Source: Lantana camara (lineage: Eukaryota > Streptophyta > Magnoliopsida > Lamiales > Verbenaceae). Taken from it: a stretch of DNA of 64,000 nucleotides. Location of the stretch: positions 15,198,501-15,262,500 of the forward strand of contig CM074865.1 of NCBI GenBank assembly GCA_037501455.1. The letters run 5' to 3'. Below the pieces are notes generated by a model. That model had not been told where the DNA came from, made no database searches, and worked only from the letters and a program-made list of their open reading frames with translations. Shown here piece by piece: positions 31,252-42,237 of the stretch; within the stretch, counting starts at the first letter, position 1; each line of letters starts with the position of its first letter. The position numbers and the translations under genes were made by a program.

Positions 31252-33319
31252 GGCGGCGGGTGGTTGCGACTTGCTACACGGTGGTGGGATTTCTTAGCTA
31301 ATTCCTCACCCTATCAGTGGAGTTGATGCTCAATGCCAATTCACTACTGAGTATAGACTAGTAATTGGGGCACGCCGTCCCTGCATGCCTAAGTAAAATT
31401 TGAGCATAATAGAGTATACACCTCAAACTAATGGAATATAGTATCATAATTTTTATTTTTTAGGTACATTTAAGCATTTGTCATTGTTATTCTACAAATT
31501 TGATATAAAATTTCATTGTCTAAGAAATTGATATTAAGTTTAAAGAAAAATAAAATATTTCAAAAAATAAACAATAAATCCAGTCATGTATTGTAATCAG
31601 TATTCAACCTCCAACGGTGTAGTATTACTTTGAAAGTCATGTACAAACAAAGTTGTAAGGAAAATAGAACCAAACCATGGTGCTTAAAACTTATTAAGCA
31701 TCACTAATTTTTCATAAAATTCAATTTTCAATTAAATATCCATGAAAACCAATGCTTTTGGTTTTACAATGATTCATCAAACCAAACAAAATAAACTCCT
31801 CTCTTTAAAAAAAATCCAAACCAAATAAGCTTCCTCTTCCTTCCTGCCCAAATATCTTATTAGTCATCGGTGGCAGCATCTTAGCAGTTCTTCTGTGTTT
31901 TGCCCTTCTCATTAGTTCTGGCATTACCAAGAAAAAGTTTTTTGCAAATCAAAATATGTTCAATGCAAATACCTCTAACAAAAAACCTTAAAAAACTTTA
32001 TATACTGTTAATAATAAGGACATAAAAACGATATAGATAGGAATATGCCTGTTTCAAGTCATTCAAAATCTTGATGACATAAGCCATGTAAGTATTAAGC
32101 AAGAATTAGTCCCTTCACCAAACTTATCTTAAACATAACATATTAAGAATAATTTAAATTGACAAATTTGGCACAAAATTCATAATTAATGACGACAAAT
32201 GAACCACAAACTAGATGAAAAGTCTATGTGAAAGTCATATTACCACTTAGTTTTTGAGTGCCTTGTTCAATGCTTATCCATAAAATAATCAGCCTCTGCT
32301 TAACAATAGACAACAATTAAAAATAAAAAAAGATCTTCAATTTTATTAAAACTCTAAAACTCCAAAAAAGTAGAAAGTAAAAAGTCATCACAAAATCAGT
32401 CTCATATTCCACAATAGCTACCATTTACATTTTCAGTACCTTGTTCATCAGCCCTTGCTTGACTTATCCATCTCGGTTCACAGTAGGGAGAGTCCTATAA
32501 CAAAAATAAACAATCATAACTTCATTTTGGTCATTCAGTACTCATTAGTAAAATAATCTTTTCTGGTTTCACAATAATAGTTCTGTAATCCTATTCCAGG
32601 ATATACAAATCAATCCAAAATGAATTTGTAAAAGTCCCAACAAAATAAAAATCACGACAATAGTCAGACAGAGAGACCAACATCATGAATACTTTTAAAA
32701 ACTAAAGTAAAAGAGGTTGTAACTAGATCTCTTCATGAAACCCGACATGATAAAGAGTTGCTCAAATTAAAGGATGATAGGTTCGTGCTCTGAAAATTTA
32801 ATATCGTAATTTCAGCACTATCCAAAGAGTCTCGTGCCGAACAAATGGCGCCACCTCCAATTATTGAAACATTAAGTTCATACGCACTGAGATATTTAAC
32901 CTTAAAAAAGAATCTTAAATTAGTAAATCCATTGCAAGGTATCATTCAACATTCTGTAGATGATCTTTTATACCAGAATATTAGCACCAAAGCTGTGCCA
33001 CCAGAAAATAGAGGAGCTTCTGGGAACTTGTTATGTACATGGTTGATTATTGATCGCAAATCCTCAGTCCATGCAAAACTATAAAAGCAGTCTTATTTTT
33101 TTTTTTTTCCCCCCATACAATCCACAGAGATTTTCCGAATCAATTTTAACTAAAGTATCTTATTTAACTCAAAGTAAAGTAAACCTGTGAGGTAAAAGAG
33201 GTTTTGCGAATCAATTTTTTTCCATAAAATCTGTTTCCAAAACTAAAGTAAAAGAGGTTGGAATCAATTTTAACTCAAAGCAGAACTAAACCTGTGAAAG
33301 TTCGATTTATTTCGGGTTT
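31252..33319. other. AT-rich intergenic DNA, no gene recognised
   Basis: No ORF with recognisable motifs. AACTAAAGTAAAAGAGGTTG recurs at 32700, with partial copies at 33190 and 33240, showing local duplication. The ORF at 32845-33084 has no family resemblance that I can see. Confidence 0.5.
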
Positions 33320-34648
33320 TTGTCGACGTATCCATCACTTTTGGAGGTTTCTTCCGTCTCAACTGGATTAGTTTGATAGTTTGATCATCATATGCTCTGA
33401 GGTATCATTCTTTTGTTCTTCAAGAACAATAATCTATCACAAACATAAGATAAAACACAACTCAGTTTCTTGAATTCAGGCATTGCTACAGATCAAAATA
33501 AGTTCATACTGGTGTATTTAAGTTTCCATGAAATTTTCCAAAAATTTATAGTATTCCTCGCAAACACTTTGCGAATATTAAACCCGTGAAACCAAATATC
33601 AAGTTGGATGCAAAATTTTTGCACAGAACGTGAAAAATCAGAATGTTTCCTAATTGCAGAAACGAATTCTCAAAGCAACAAAAAAGACAAACTTCTATGA
33701 GCTAACCATCCAATCAACATCTCCTCACTAAAGTTCATAATCGAAACATCCAAAAATTTCAATCAAGAGACATAAAATAGTCAAGCTTTTGAATATTCAC
33801 TCAACAAATTTAAATCGATCCCAAAATTCTGTCAAAATTAAACCCTAAACAACCATACAATTTAAGAACCCTAAACAGCTCAACATGAATATGAATTTGA
33901 TGGATATATTTCCAATCGAATTAGGTTCTACCTAAATTTCATGTACACAGGAAATTCGCACGAATATCACCATGCCAGCCACTTACCAAAACAAAACTCA
34001 ATTCAGTTTTGTAAAACTCAACCAAATCGGGATAAAGTCAAATTACCGGAATATACTTGAATTTCTTCTCCGGAGACACTTCTACTGTGACCTCGTCTCG
34101 TGATTCTTCAATAATAAACTGAGGAATGCAGAATTCCGTTGATGATTGTGAAAGAAGATGTATAGTGGACTGGTGCGGCAGAAGAACAGCGCAGACAGAA
34201 ACTCTTCAGTTGATAGCCATAAACACCCTAAAAGAAATCCAATGGGATTAAGTAAATAAAGAGAAGCTAATTGGTAGGCCAAAATCTCTGTCTTGGCCAC
34301 ATGCATTGGACATTAATATCCATACATCAACACACGAATGATTCAGCTAATTACTATCACAACAATTCCAAATTCCAATTTCCAATGAATCAGATAGTTT
34401 TCGGTTCCAACTTCACGATGCTCTCTCACCACCAAAATCACCGAAAATAATTTATATCAAACCACATTGCAAATTAACACCTATTAGTTTATAAAAGAAC
34501 ATATAAAACTGTACTTCGTCCCCAATAATTTATACCAAATTCCTTTTTTATTAGAAATGTTACTGAATCTTACGTGGTATTTAACAGTTTTCCATCTCCG
34601 TAAGCCATCGTTCTCTACTACAGGGTCACTGCCGAATGCAACACTCAT
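33320..34648 (-). pseudogene. possible exons of an unrecognised minus-strand gene
   Basis: Two stretches look coding, with donors. One starts at ATG 34646-34648, encodes MSVAFGSDPVVENDGLRRWK plus TVKYH, and stops at C|GTAAG (34574). The other ends at 34047 with EVTVEVSPEKKFKYIP before GTAATT and is open for about 60 codons upstream. A third, near 33330-33390, reads VETEETSKSDGYVDKNPK then a stop in one frame. Order and strand agree, but splice phases could not be confirmed and no family was recognised. 34649-35290 holds nothing clear. Confidence 0.25.
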
Positions 34649-35306
34649 CTTAAATTTTAGAATCGTAAACAATAATAAATCAGACAAAATAAAATAAAAA
34701 AAAAACAAAACAAATCTGAGTGTTTTTGACATCACATATTAGTGGTAATCGACCATCCCGAGTCCTGGGGGTTTTGGAGGAAATTCACAGAAACAATAAA
34801 TACACCGACTACGTATCACCACAAAAGCCCTACTATATTCCACTGCAAACAAAATAAATATTATACTTTTTTTTGGTGCGACTGAACAAACAACCGGAGA
34901 GAATAAGAGAAACACAACCGGAGAGAATATTATACTGAATTACCAAAGAACACGACTAAGAGGAACAGTGGAATTTCAAAGAGAAACACAACCCAGAAAG
35001 CTAATGATACAGGGCAAACTTACAGTCATTTCTCTTTGCGGAGAGTGTGGAGTCAAAGCCCAGATATAATACCCAACCAAATCGAAAGCTAGGTTTCAAA
35101 ATTCACGCTTTTCGGATCAACCCTACAACCAAAGCATGATTTTTCAAGTCGGAAAGGAACCTCCTTTTCAGTCATTTTTTCCCAGAAAATCGTCCACAGC
35201 CAATTGAGTCTTCCTTTTGCCTCTTCCTCGACTGAGTCAAGGTGCACAGAATAAGAGATATATCATTCATGTTATAGAAATTTGATCAAAGGTAGTTGCT
35301 TCAGAA

Positions 35307-35346
35307 CCGGAAAAAAAAAAAAAAAACAACAACAACAACAACAAAT
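35307..35346 (+). repeat. poly-A and (AAC)n microsatellite
   Basis: A run of about 17 A followed by ACAACAACAACAACAACAA. It could be the tail of an old retroposed copy, but no body was recognised upstream. Confidence 0.6.
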
Positions 35347-35703
35347 AAAGAAGAAAAAATTGGAGTTGCCCCAATCTTTTCGAACAAAAGTCAAACTCAC
35401 CTGAAGTACAAAATAATTTCGGATGTGGAATTCTTCCCTTCTGTAAAACATATCAAATTACCTGCCGTTGTCATGTTGTTCTAAAACGGTGATGGAACGA
35501 TTCTCAAATAAGGATTGGAAAGGCACTTTACTGTAATGTGGTGAATGGGGAATTGGCTTTTTCTGTGAGTATGAGTTTGAAAAGGAATGGTGGGTAGTTT
35601 TTGTTTTTTTTTTTTTTTTTTGGGAACCGACAAGCAGCCATGGGAGATTAACGAGGACCCACCTCATTTATTGCGAACAAGTCCCAGAAAAAGATACAAA
35701 TAT

Positions 35704-36033
35704 TCATGATACAAGTTCGTTAAGACTAAAAGAGCCAGGGTGCACACGCAAGCCGGGAACAAAGCAAATCCAAGGAGCACCAAAATTGAATCTAACAAAG
35801 ATCAAATTACATCTGGAAGAGCTCAGAAAATCTCTGTAATTAGTCAAATCACCCCTCATACTAAACGCGCTTCTAGTTCTAGGATCATCCGTTGGTCCCC
35901 ATACGGGACGCCCAGCCATCCGGGCAAAGATGAGATACATTGTGTATCTCATATGGCAACAGACGAACGCACACACGGCGATAGTGTCCTCAGGGCTATG
36001 GTCATTGAAATTGATAACTTGCAGCATAGAAAA
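35704..36033 (-). CDS. unrecognised ORF between poly-T and poly-A tracts
   Basis: From ATG 36031-36033 it reads MLQVINFNDHSPEDTIAVCA, with RMAGRPVWGPTDDPRTRSAF further on, and stops at 35704, giving about 109 codons. Codon use looks coding-like and there are no stops, but no domain was recognised. It lies between a poly-T run (35600-35622) and a poly-A run (36089-36106). It could be a remnant of a transposon protein. Confidence 0.3.
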   Translation of the reverse strand, partial: FSMLQVINFNDHSPEDTIAVCAFVCCHMRYTMYLIFARMAGRPVWGPTDDPRTRSAFSMRGDLTNYRDFLSSSRCNLIFVRFNFGAPWICFVPGLRVHPGSFSLNELVS

Positions 36034-36110
36034 GTGTGATTTGAATTTGACAATCTCTCGAAAAAAAGGCCTTTTTATACAAACAAACAAAAAAAAAAAA
36101 AAAAAAGATT

Positions 36111-36152
36111 GGTGTTTTGGTGTCACAGACTATTGCTTGTGAGACAAAACAC
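36111..36152. repeat. short inverted repeat (hairpin)
   Basis: TGGTGTTTTGGTGTCACA and TGTGAGACAAAACACCA pair over about 15 of 17 positions around a short loop. No target duplication seen. Confidence 0.5.
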
Positions 36153-36389
36153 CACTCTTTTTTATACAGTATAGATATGGATATAGATATAGTATAAATT
36201 TGGTACCGATATGAACTAAATTTACAATAATATATGTCCATGGGTCTTGAAAATTGAAATTACATGTAATCTCAACATAACCAAATTGATCTGTTTATGC
36301 TAAAAAAGAATTGACCTGTTTATTAAATATAAATTCGGCTCAATTATATTCTAATAAATATTGAGAAATTTAAATATAATTTCTATTGT

Positions 36390-37735
36390 TTTTCTTTTTG
36401 AAGGATAAGGGCCCGAAGGGCCACATCAACTCAACTCCGAAAAAAATCAAATACAAAACAAAACAAGGAAAATGAGACGAGCCAATGCATGTTGAAGCCA
36501 TATTTCTAGTTAACTTGTGGGCTATTCCATTAACACCACAACGGATCGAAGAGAAACGAACATCCTCAAAGGAGGAGCATGTAGCTTTAATATCATCGTT
36601 TAAGTTACGTAGACAGGTCTTTCTCGCTACCCTTGAGTTGGTTAATCACTTCGAATTATCTTCTTCCAGAATAACTTTCTTCCAACCAAATTGAAATCAC
36701 GTCCGAAGCGGGCGGCGGAGAGGGCTGCCATCGTTTTTGACCACCAACGGATCAAATTTGTTCAGATTCATATCCATTTCCCAACTCACACACCTCCAGG
36801 CTCCCATGCTCACCTCGAGTAACCACACCAATTCCTATGGCATTCGCATCACTAAACACGACACCATCAAAGTTGATCTTAACCCAACCCAAGCCAGGTT
36901 ATCTCCACCTTTCCACCATCTCCAAAGAGCTAAAACCAACAATCTCATTCTCCAAAGTCGGAATGGGCGCTAAATAAGTCCTAGCAACAAGAACAACTTC
37001 ATGCAACTTCCTTTGCAATCCTTCCGCTCTCCTCACATTGCGATTATTCTAGATGCACCATAGCACATACACTAGTCAGCGGCTTCTTCAAGGAATAACT
37101 TACTGAGGCATGTAGAAGCCCATCGCAGAAATTGAGCGCCAAACGCTAAACCACAAGCCAAGGTACCTGAGAAAGCGCCAAACTTGCCTGGAGAAAGGGC
37201 ACAGAAACAAAGTGTATGCCTAGTCCTCATATTGTGCACCGCAGTGGGTACACTAGGCATCCGTGTCGTATCGCCGACGACTTAAGTTTGTTCCAGTTAT
37301 AAGGATGTCATACCTACACCTCCATAGAAAGTTATGGATTTTGGGAGCCACATTTAGGCTCCAAATTTTCTTCCACGAACCATGGGTAGCAGAGTTCGAA
37401 AATAAGGCTTGATCTCGGCCAGAGTTTACTACTAGATGGTGGGCGTTATGAACGAAAAAATTGTAATTTTTATTAAAGTGCCACATACGAGAGTCGGGCC
37501 TGCAAGAAGCGCCCAATGGAAGACTGAGTATAGTCCAAGCGTCGGCCTTCTGAAACACATCGAAGATCAACTCATCATTCCATTCCATTAGTCCCGGCTT
37601 AAATAACTCCTCAACCCACTCTAGAAAAAAGACCCGTATCCCGTCGAAATCCTGGCCGAAACGCCAAAGGTACCGACAACCATTTATCTTTCCAAATATG
37701 GACAGAAGCTCCATCCCTGATACGCCATCATATAA
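36390..37735 (-). pseudogene. L1-type LINE remnant: zf-RVT and RNase H region
   Basis: The minus strand shows WKKIWSLNVAPKIHNFLWRC then RYDILITGTNLSRRRYDTDA, the zinc-binding reverse transcriptase region (zf-RVT) of plant LINE ORF2. It is preceded by RMWHFNKNYNFFVHNAHH and followed, after frameshifts, by a C-x2-C / H-x-L-x2-C region and an RNase H-like stretch down to about 36480. Only the 3' third of ORF2 is left and it is frameshifted. The 3' end lies near 36390, next to a T-rich (tail) region on the plus strand. 37736-38272 has no recognised gene. Confidence 0.7.
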
Positions 37736-38949
37736 TTAACATTCCCGGCACAAAATTTATAATTTGACATTCACAAACATGTAATCATAATTTAAAACGA
37801 GCATTTAAGAGCAATTAAAATAATTGTTCAAATTAAATTATAATTCACATAATTGAATTTAAATAACATAAATACATAATTAAACTCACATTTGACGTCA
37901 TATCTGTACTTCGCCGAAGAGATGGGGCGTCACAGGACTTATCTCCAAAATGCTTGGTCAAGTTATTTGATTTAAATTTGCATGATAGCAAGACAGGATG
38001 ATCAATGCGTTGTAGGCCGGTCACAATGATGAATTTCTCTGGACAAAATAAAACACTTGTCCTCCAAATTTAAGTTTATTCATGCGGTAGTTGTAGTAGT
38101 CTAGCTAATAGGAAATCAACTCTGTTAATGCTTCTCAAAACAACCCCGTGCTCCCAAGAAACAACCAAATGGAGATTTTTGAACAGCTTCCAGTTAAGCT
38201 AGAGACATTCCGCTACCATTTTTGGACATAATTCATTGAATTCTCCATCAAGCATTGATGCGAGATGAAAAATGTGGCGCCCCGACCTGGGGCCTCCGTA
38301 GGCTCACGGATCCGGGTATCAAGTGATACCAGTCACTCCTCGAAACCTGTGTAAACACTCATACAAAAGTCATATCTGATTTACAAATATACTACACTAA
38401 GGATATTCAAAGTCAACATACTGATCTAATTTCAAAAGTGTAGTAATACTATTCGCCACTATAGGCCGACTAACTTACCTCAACCAGCATATTTATACTT
38501 GAAATTTAGTCGCTATCATATTCAAACTAGTGAGCATAAGGTTTCTCCTAGCTCAATTTCCCTGTCCTGCATTGCGTCCTTTATGTTGGAAAACACGAAT
38601 CAGAAAGCAGCGGAATTTAAAAATTTTCCCAACAAAAAGACCTTGGACTCGCAATCGCGTAACCAAATTCGTAGAGACAGAAAACTTACTTTTCTTTTAT
38701 TCTTTCTTGAAGCGTTTCAAGCCACCCAAGAACGCTCTTCTCGCGGCTTGATCCCCTCTCCTTGGTAAAGCTCGAATCTTCAAACTTCTAACTTAAAGTC
38801 TCTGGAGATAGTCCACCAACTTGATCACAATCTAACTAGTAAGGATGCTAGTTCTCTAGTTAGTGTTTAGGCTTAACCTAGGGTTTCGTTTATCTTGGAG
38901 AAAGGAAGGTGTTCAACACATGAACCAAGAATTGTCAATTAGCTCTAAA

Positions 38950-38976
38950 GGGGAGCATGAGCTCCCCTATATATAG
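38950..38976 (-). promoter_or_regulatory. TATA box and palindrome of solo LTR
   Basis: The palindrome AGGGGAGCATGAGCTCCCCT is followed at once by CTATATATAG (38967-38976). On the minus strand the TATA box lies about 350-430 bp downstream of the CACGTG cluster, as expected for U3 to R order. Confidence 0.55.
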
Positions 38977-39325
38977 GAAAGGGAAGGGGCGGCCGAACCT
39001 AGTCCTTATGGACTAAGGATTTGGTCCCTCTCTCCTATTACTTGATCATCAAGTAATTTTGACTTTGACTTTGAATTCTAATTCAAATCAACTTTCAAGA
39101 GAGCTAAAAAATATCCAAAATATTTTTGGATAATTTTTTACTTTATTTATTTAAAATAAATAACTTATTTTATCTAATTAATTAATTCATAATTAATTAA
39201 CTAGATTATTTTCTCCAAAATAAGACTTTCTTTTTAATTCAAAATTAAACCAAAGTCTATTAAATAATTAACACATTTAATTATTCAATACATATATATA
39301 CAATATATATATATATATATATTCA

Positions 39326-39393
39326 CACGTGTGTGACACGTGTCACAGTGACACGTGTCACTCACGTGAGCCACACGTGTGATTTCACACGTG
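39326..39393. promoter_or_regulatory. cluster of six CACGTG (G-box/ABRE-type) palindromes
   Basis: CACGTG at 39326, 39337, 39352, 39363, 39374 and 39388, most inside longer palindromes (GACACGTGTC, CACACGTGTG, CTCACGTGAG). Spacings are 11, 15, 11, 11 and 14 bp. CACGTG is the core bound by plant bZIP (G-box, ABRE) and bHLH (PIF, MYC) factors. It lies in the U3 part of the solo LTR. Confidence 0.75.
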
Positions 39394-40638
39394 TGGAACC
39401 CTCTTGGCCCGATCAACTCGTTTAATCATTTTTAAGCCTCAACTCATGTAACCAAGTTGTTGTGTGTGACCCTCTAGGTTCTCAATTCAATTAGCAGTGA
39501 CCCTAATTAATTAATTCACTAATTAATTAATCAGTCCACAGATTAAACGACCATAGTCTAGCAACAGGTGTTTAACCCCTAGCTGAATTGGAATGTTCGG
39601 ATTCGACAGAACCTTTAAGTCATTGATTTATGTGAGATACAATCCTCCTACTTACTATCTCTCAACCAAGATCTAGGGTAAGGGAATAATTAGAACCCTA
39701 ATGATCTGGTCTTAAAGCTAAGTGCATTTCATATCCATTTGATCTCAATCCAAGAAACCCTTTTCTTGATGTCTTGATCTACTGCCTTGGCCAAGGACTC
39801 CATATGGTATATGAGTGACTTACACAATAAGAGATCACCTTGCTAATGCAAGTGTAAGTCCTTTCTTGATTCTCATTCACTTTCATGAATCACTTGTGCA
39901 GCCCCAGCATAAGCCTTGAATCAGTTGTCTAAGGCGACACCCTTTAAAGCTTATACCTAAGACCACAGAGTTAACTCATAAAGTGACAATGAACCTCAAG
40001 TCTTAAGGATCAATTAATCACATCAATGACTCGTGAGATATTTCCTAATCTGGAAGTTTCTATTTCCTGAAATAGAATCTTCCTTTCCCATTTAGGAATG
40101 TTCTCACACGGGGCACCTCAGTGAACTTACTTATTAAAGTAAGCACCCTCATGTATCACGCACGTATCAACTATACACTTTGCACCTCCATGAAACAAGG
40201 TGGTCCTTCTTAAGGGCGTGATCCCATAAGCAAGCCTTAGAGGAGCCAGGTTGACACTCCCACTGTCTGTAGGACTCATCGGCTTGGAGTATTTTACTAA
40301 TCATGACTTATGTGATATAGGGCTCGTTTCATGAACCATTTCACCTAAATGGTAGAGTCCTAAAGTCATCAGGATTAGGGGAGCTCTCATACATGCACAA
40401 CTAAAGTAAACGCATACCAAATAAGAGCATATAAAGAAGTGTTGCCTCAATTCGTTATTTCATTCAAAGATTGTCTGTGATTAAAATAAGGAAAAGCACA
40501 AAGCGGATATATAATCGGCTTTCTAGGGCACTATTCCTAACACTTTATTCATATATTCTGGAGAACAAAACGAAATAGAGGGAAATATAAGGTGAGTCAA
40601 ATGACTCAGTGGAAATTATCTCAATAATCAGGAATAGA

Positions 40639-40720
40639 AAGATAGCAGAGCACATCAGAAGAATAATGAACAGAAAGGTAGCAGAGCACATCAGAAGAAT
40701 GATGGTAACAACTGTAACAT
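40639..40720. repeat. tandem duplication AGCAGAGCACATCAGAAGAA
   Basis: Two units of about 43 bp (GAATAGAAAGATAGCAGAGC... and GAACAGAAAGGTAGCAGAGC...). They lie in the large solo LTR. Further degenerate CAGTTCAAA/AACAGATTAAC repeats follow at 41050-41190. Confidence 0.6.
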
Positions 40721-41939
40721 AAATGAAGAACAAGACAAACAGATAATATTCACTGTGGGTCAAATGTTATAGGTCCCGCCTTGTATCTCCTTCCCAGATG
40801 ATCAGTCTAGGTAGTAGTTAGTGGCAGTGGGCAGTACAGTGACCAGCGACGCACGCATGGTCTTTCCAAGGGCGCAACCCAAGGAATAAACGAACTTTGG
40901 GGTCCCCACAGTCATTAGTCTCCTTCATATCGGTTTACAGAAATCAGTTACAAAATCAGGCTTAGGTAGGCTTAGGGTAGGCTTACAAAGCAGTTCAAAA
41001 ATTGGGCTATCAACTAGAGGCTCAGAACACATGGCAGTGAACATGCAGTAGGCAATACAGTGATTCAATGAACAGATCAACAGACAGTAACAGATTAACA
41101 AACAATTTAGAGAATAGATCAATAAACAGTTCAAAAGGTAATTCAGACAATTTAAAGAGTAGTGCAAAAGACAAGTCAAAGAATAGTTCAAGAATAACGA
41201 AGCAGATACGATAATAGAAGTAAAGAGAAAGAAATCATGGTATGAGGATTGTGTTTTGTCTCCAGCAAGAAGGGGTTATTCCTACCTTTCCGTCAGGGTT
41301 GTTGCATTTCCTTGTTTGCTTGTTGTTGCTTTAAGTTACCTGACAAGAATAATTTAATTGGCTAAGCTCATATTCTATCCTTCATTATTAACAATTTCTA
41401 AGTTACCAACTTCTATGACATGTCGACATCAGTTAATCTTAGTTTAGCTAATAATAAGTTTGACGATTAATATCTTAATCTTAACGCAGTTAATAATAAT
41501 TCGGTCGATAAGCAACTATATAGATTATCTTTATATGTTATTAACAATTATACAAATCGCGATATATAATTAATCAGTATTATTGTATACCAGGGTATAT
41601 TGTTTAAACAGTTTTAATGTCCAATATACTTCCAATTTATAGGTGTCCATGCCGAAGTTAAAATAAGGGTCAAAATAAATTTCAAGTATTTGTTATTACT
41701 AACAACTATATGAATTTCAAATATTTAAACCGTATTATCAGATATCAGGTTGTCCTCGGAACAACTTGAATTGTCTAGTACAGTCCAATATGTAACGCCC
41801 ACATCAAAGTCAAGTTTAAAACAAATTTCAGAATTACGGTTAAACTTTAATTATTCCTTATAATTACATTTAGAATTACTCAAAATTAATCAATTAATAA
41901 GAATTAATCAGAATTAATCAATGTCATTGTTACGGTTAA

Positions 41940-42095
41940 TGTTGTTGTTGTTGCTATTATTATTATTATTATTAGTTATAGTTATATCATTTAAGCTACC
42001 TTTCCAATTTGCGGTATTCATATTAAAATCAAAGTTACAGTTAGATTTTAATATTTAAGTTTAAATACTTTATCATCATCATCATCATCATCAAA
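41940..42095. repeat. trinucleotide microsatellites (GTT/ATT)n and (ATC)n
   Basis: GTTGTTGTTGTTG then ATTATTATTATTATTATT at 41940-41975, and about eight ATC units at 42072-42093. Both lie in the LTR sequence. Confidence 0.7.
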
Positions 42096-42237
42096 AAGGT
42101 GAGGGCAATGTCTAGTTTTTTATCCGGCGATTCGCCATCGCCGGACAGCTACCAGAACACCATATGCCACCGTCGGCCCCCATTAAATATCACCGGAAAA
42201 TTCCCCAAAAATAACCAAAACAATCGCCTTCTTATAC

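Larger units (their letters stand above)
38584..40542 (-). mobile_element. solo LTR, family 'TGTTAGGAATAGTGCCC'
   Basis: 1959 bp with target duplication CTTTA at 38579-38583 and 40543-40547. On the minus strand it starts TGTTAGGAATAGTGCCCTAG and ends GTTTTCCAACA. No internal region, PBS or coding sequence. A TATA box (CTATATATAG, 38967-38976) and a CACGTG cluster (39326-39393) mark the promoter. A related LTR is at 51655-53505. The superfamily could not be assigned. Confidence 0.85.
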
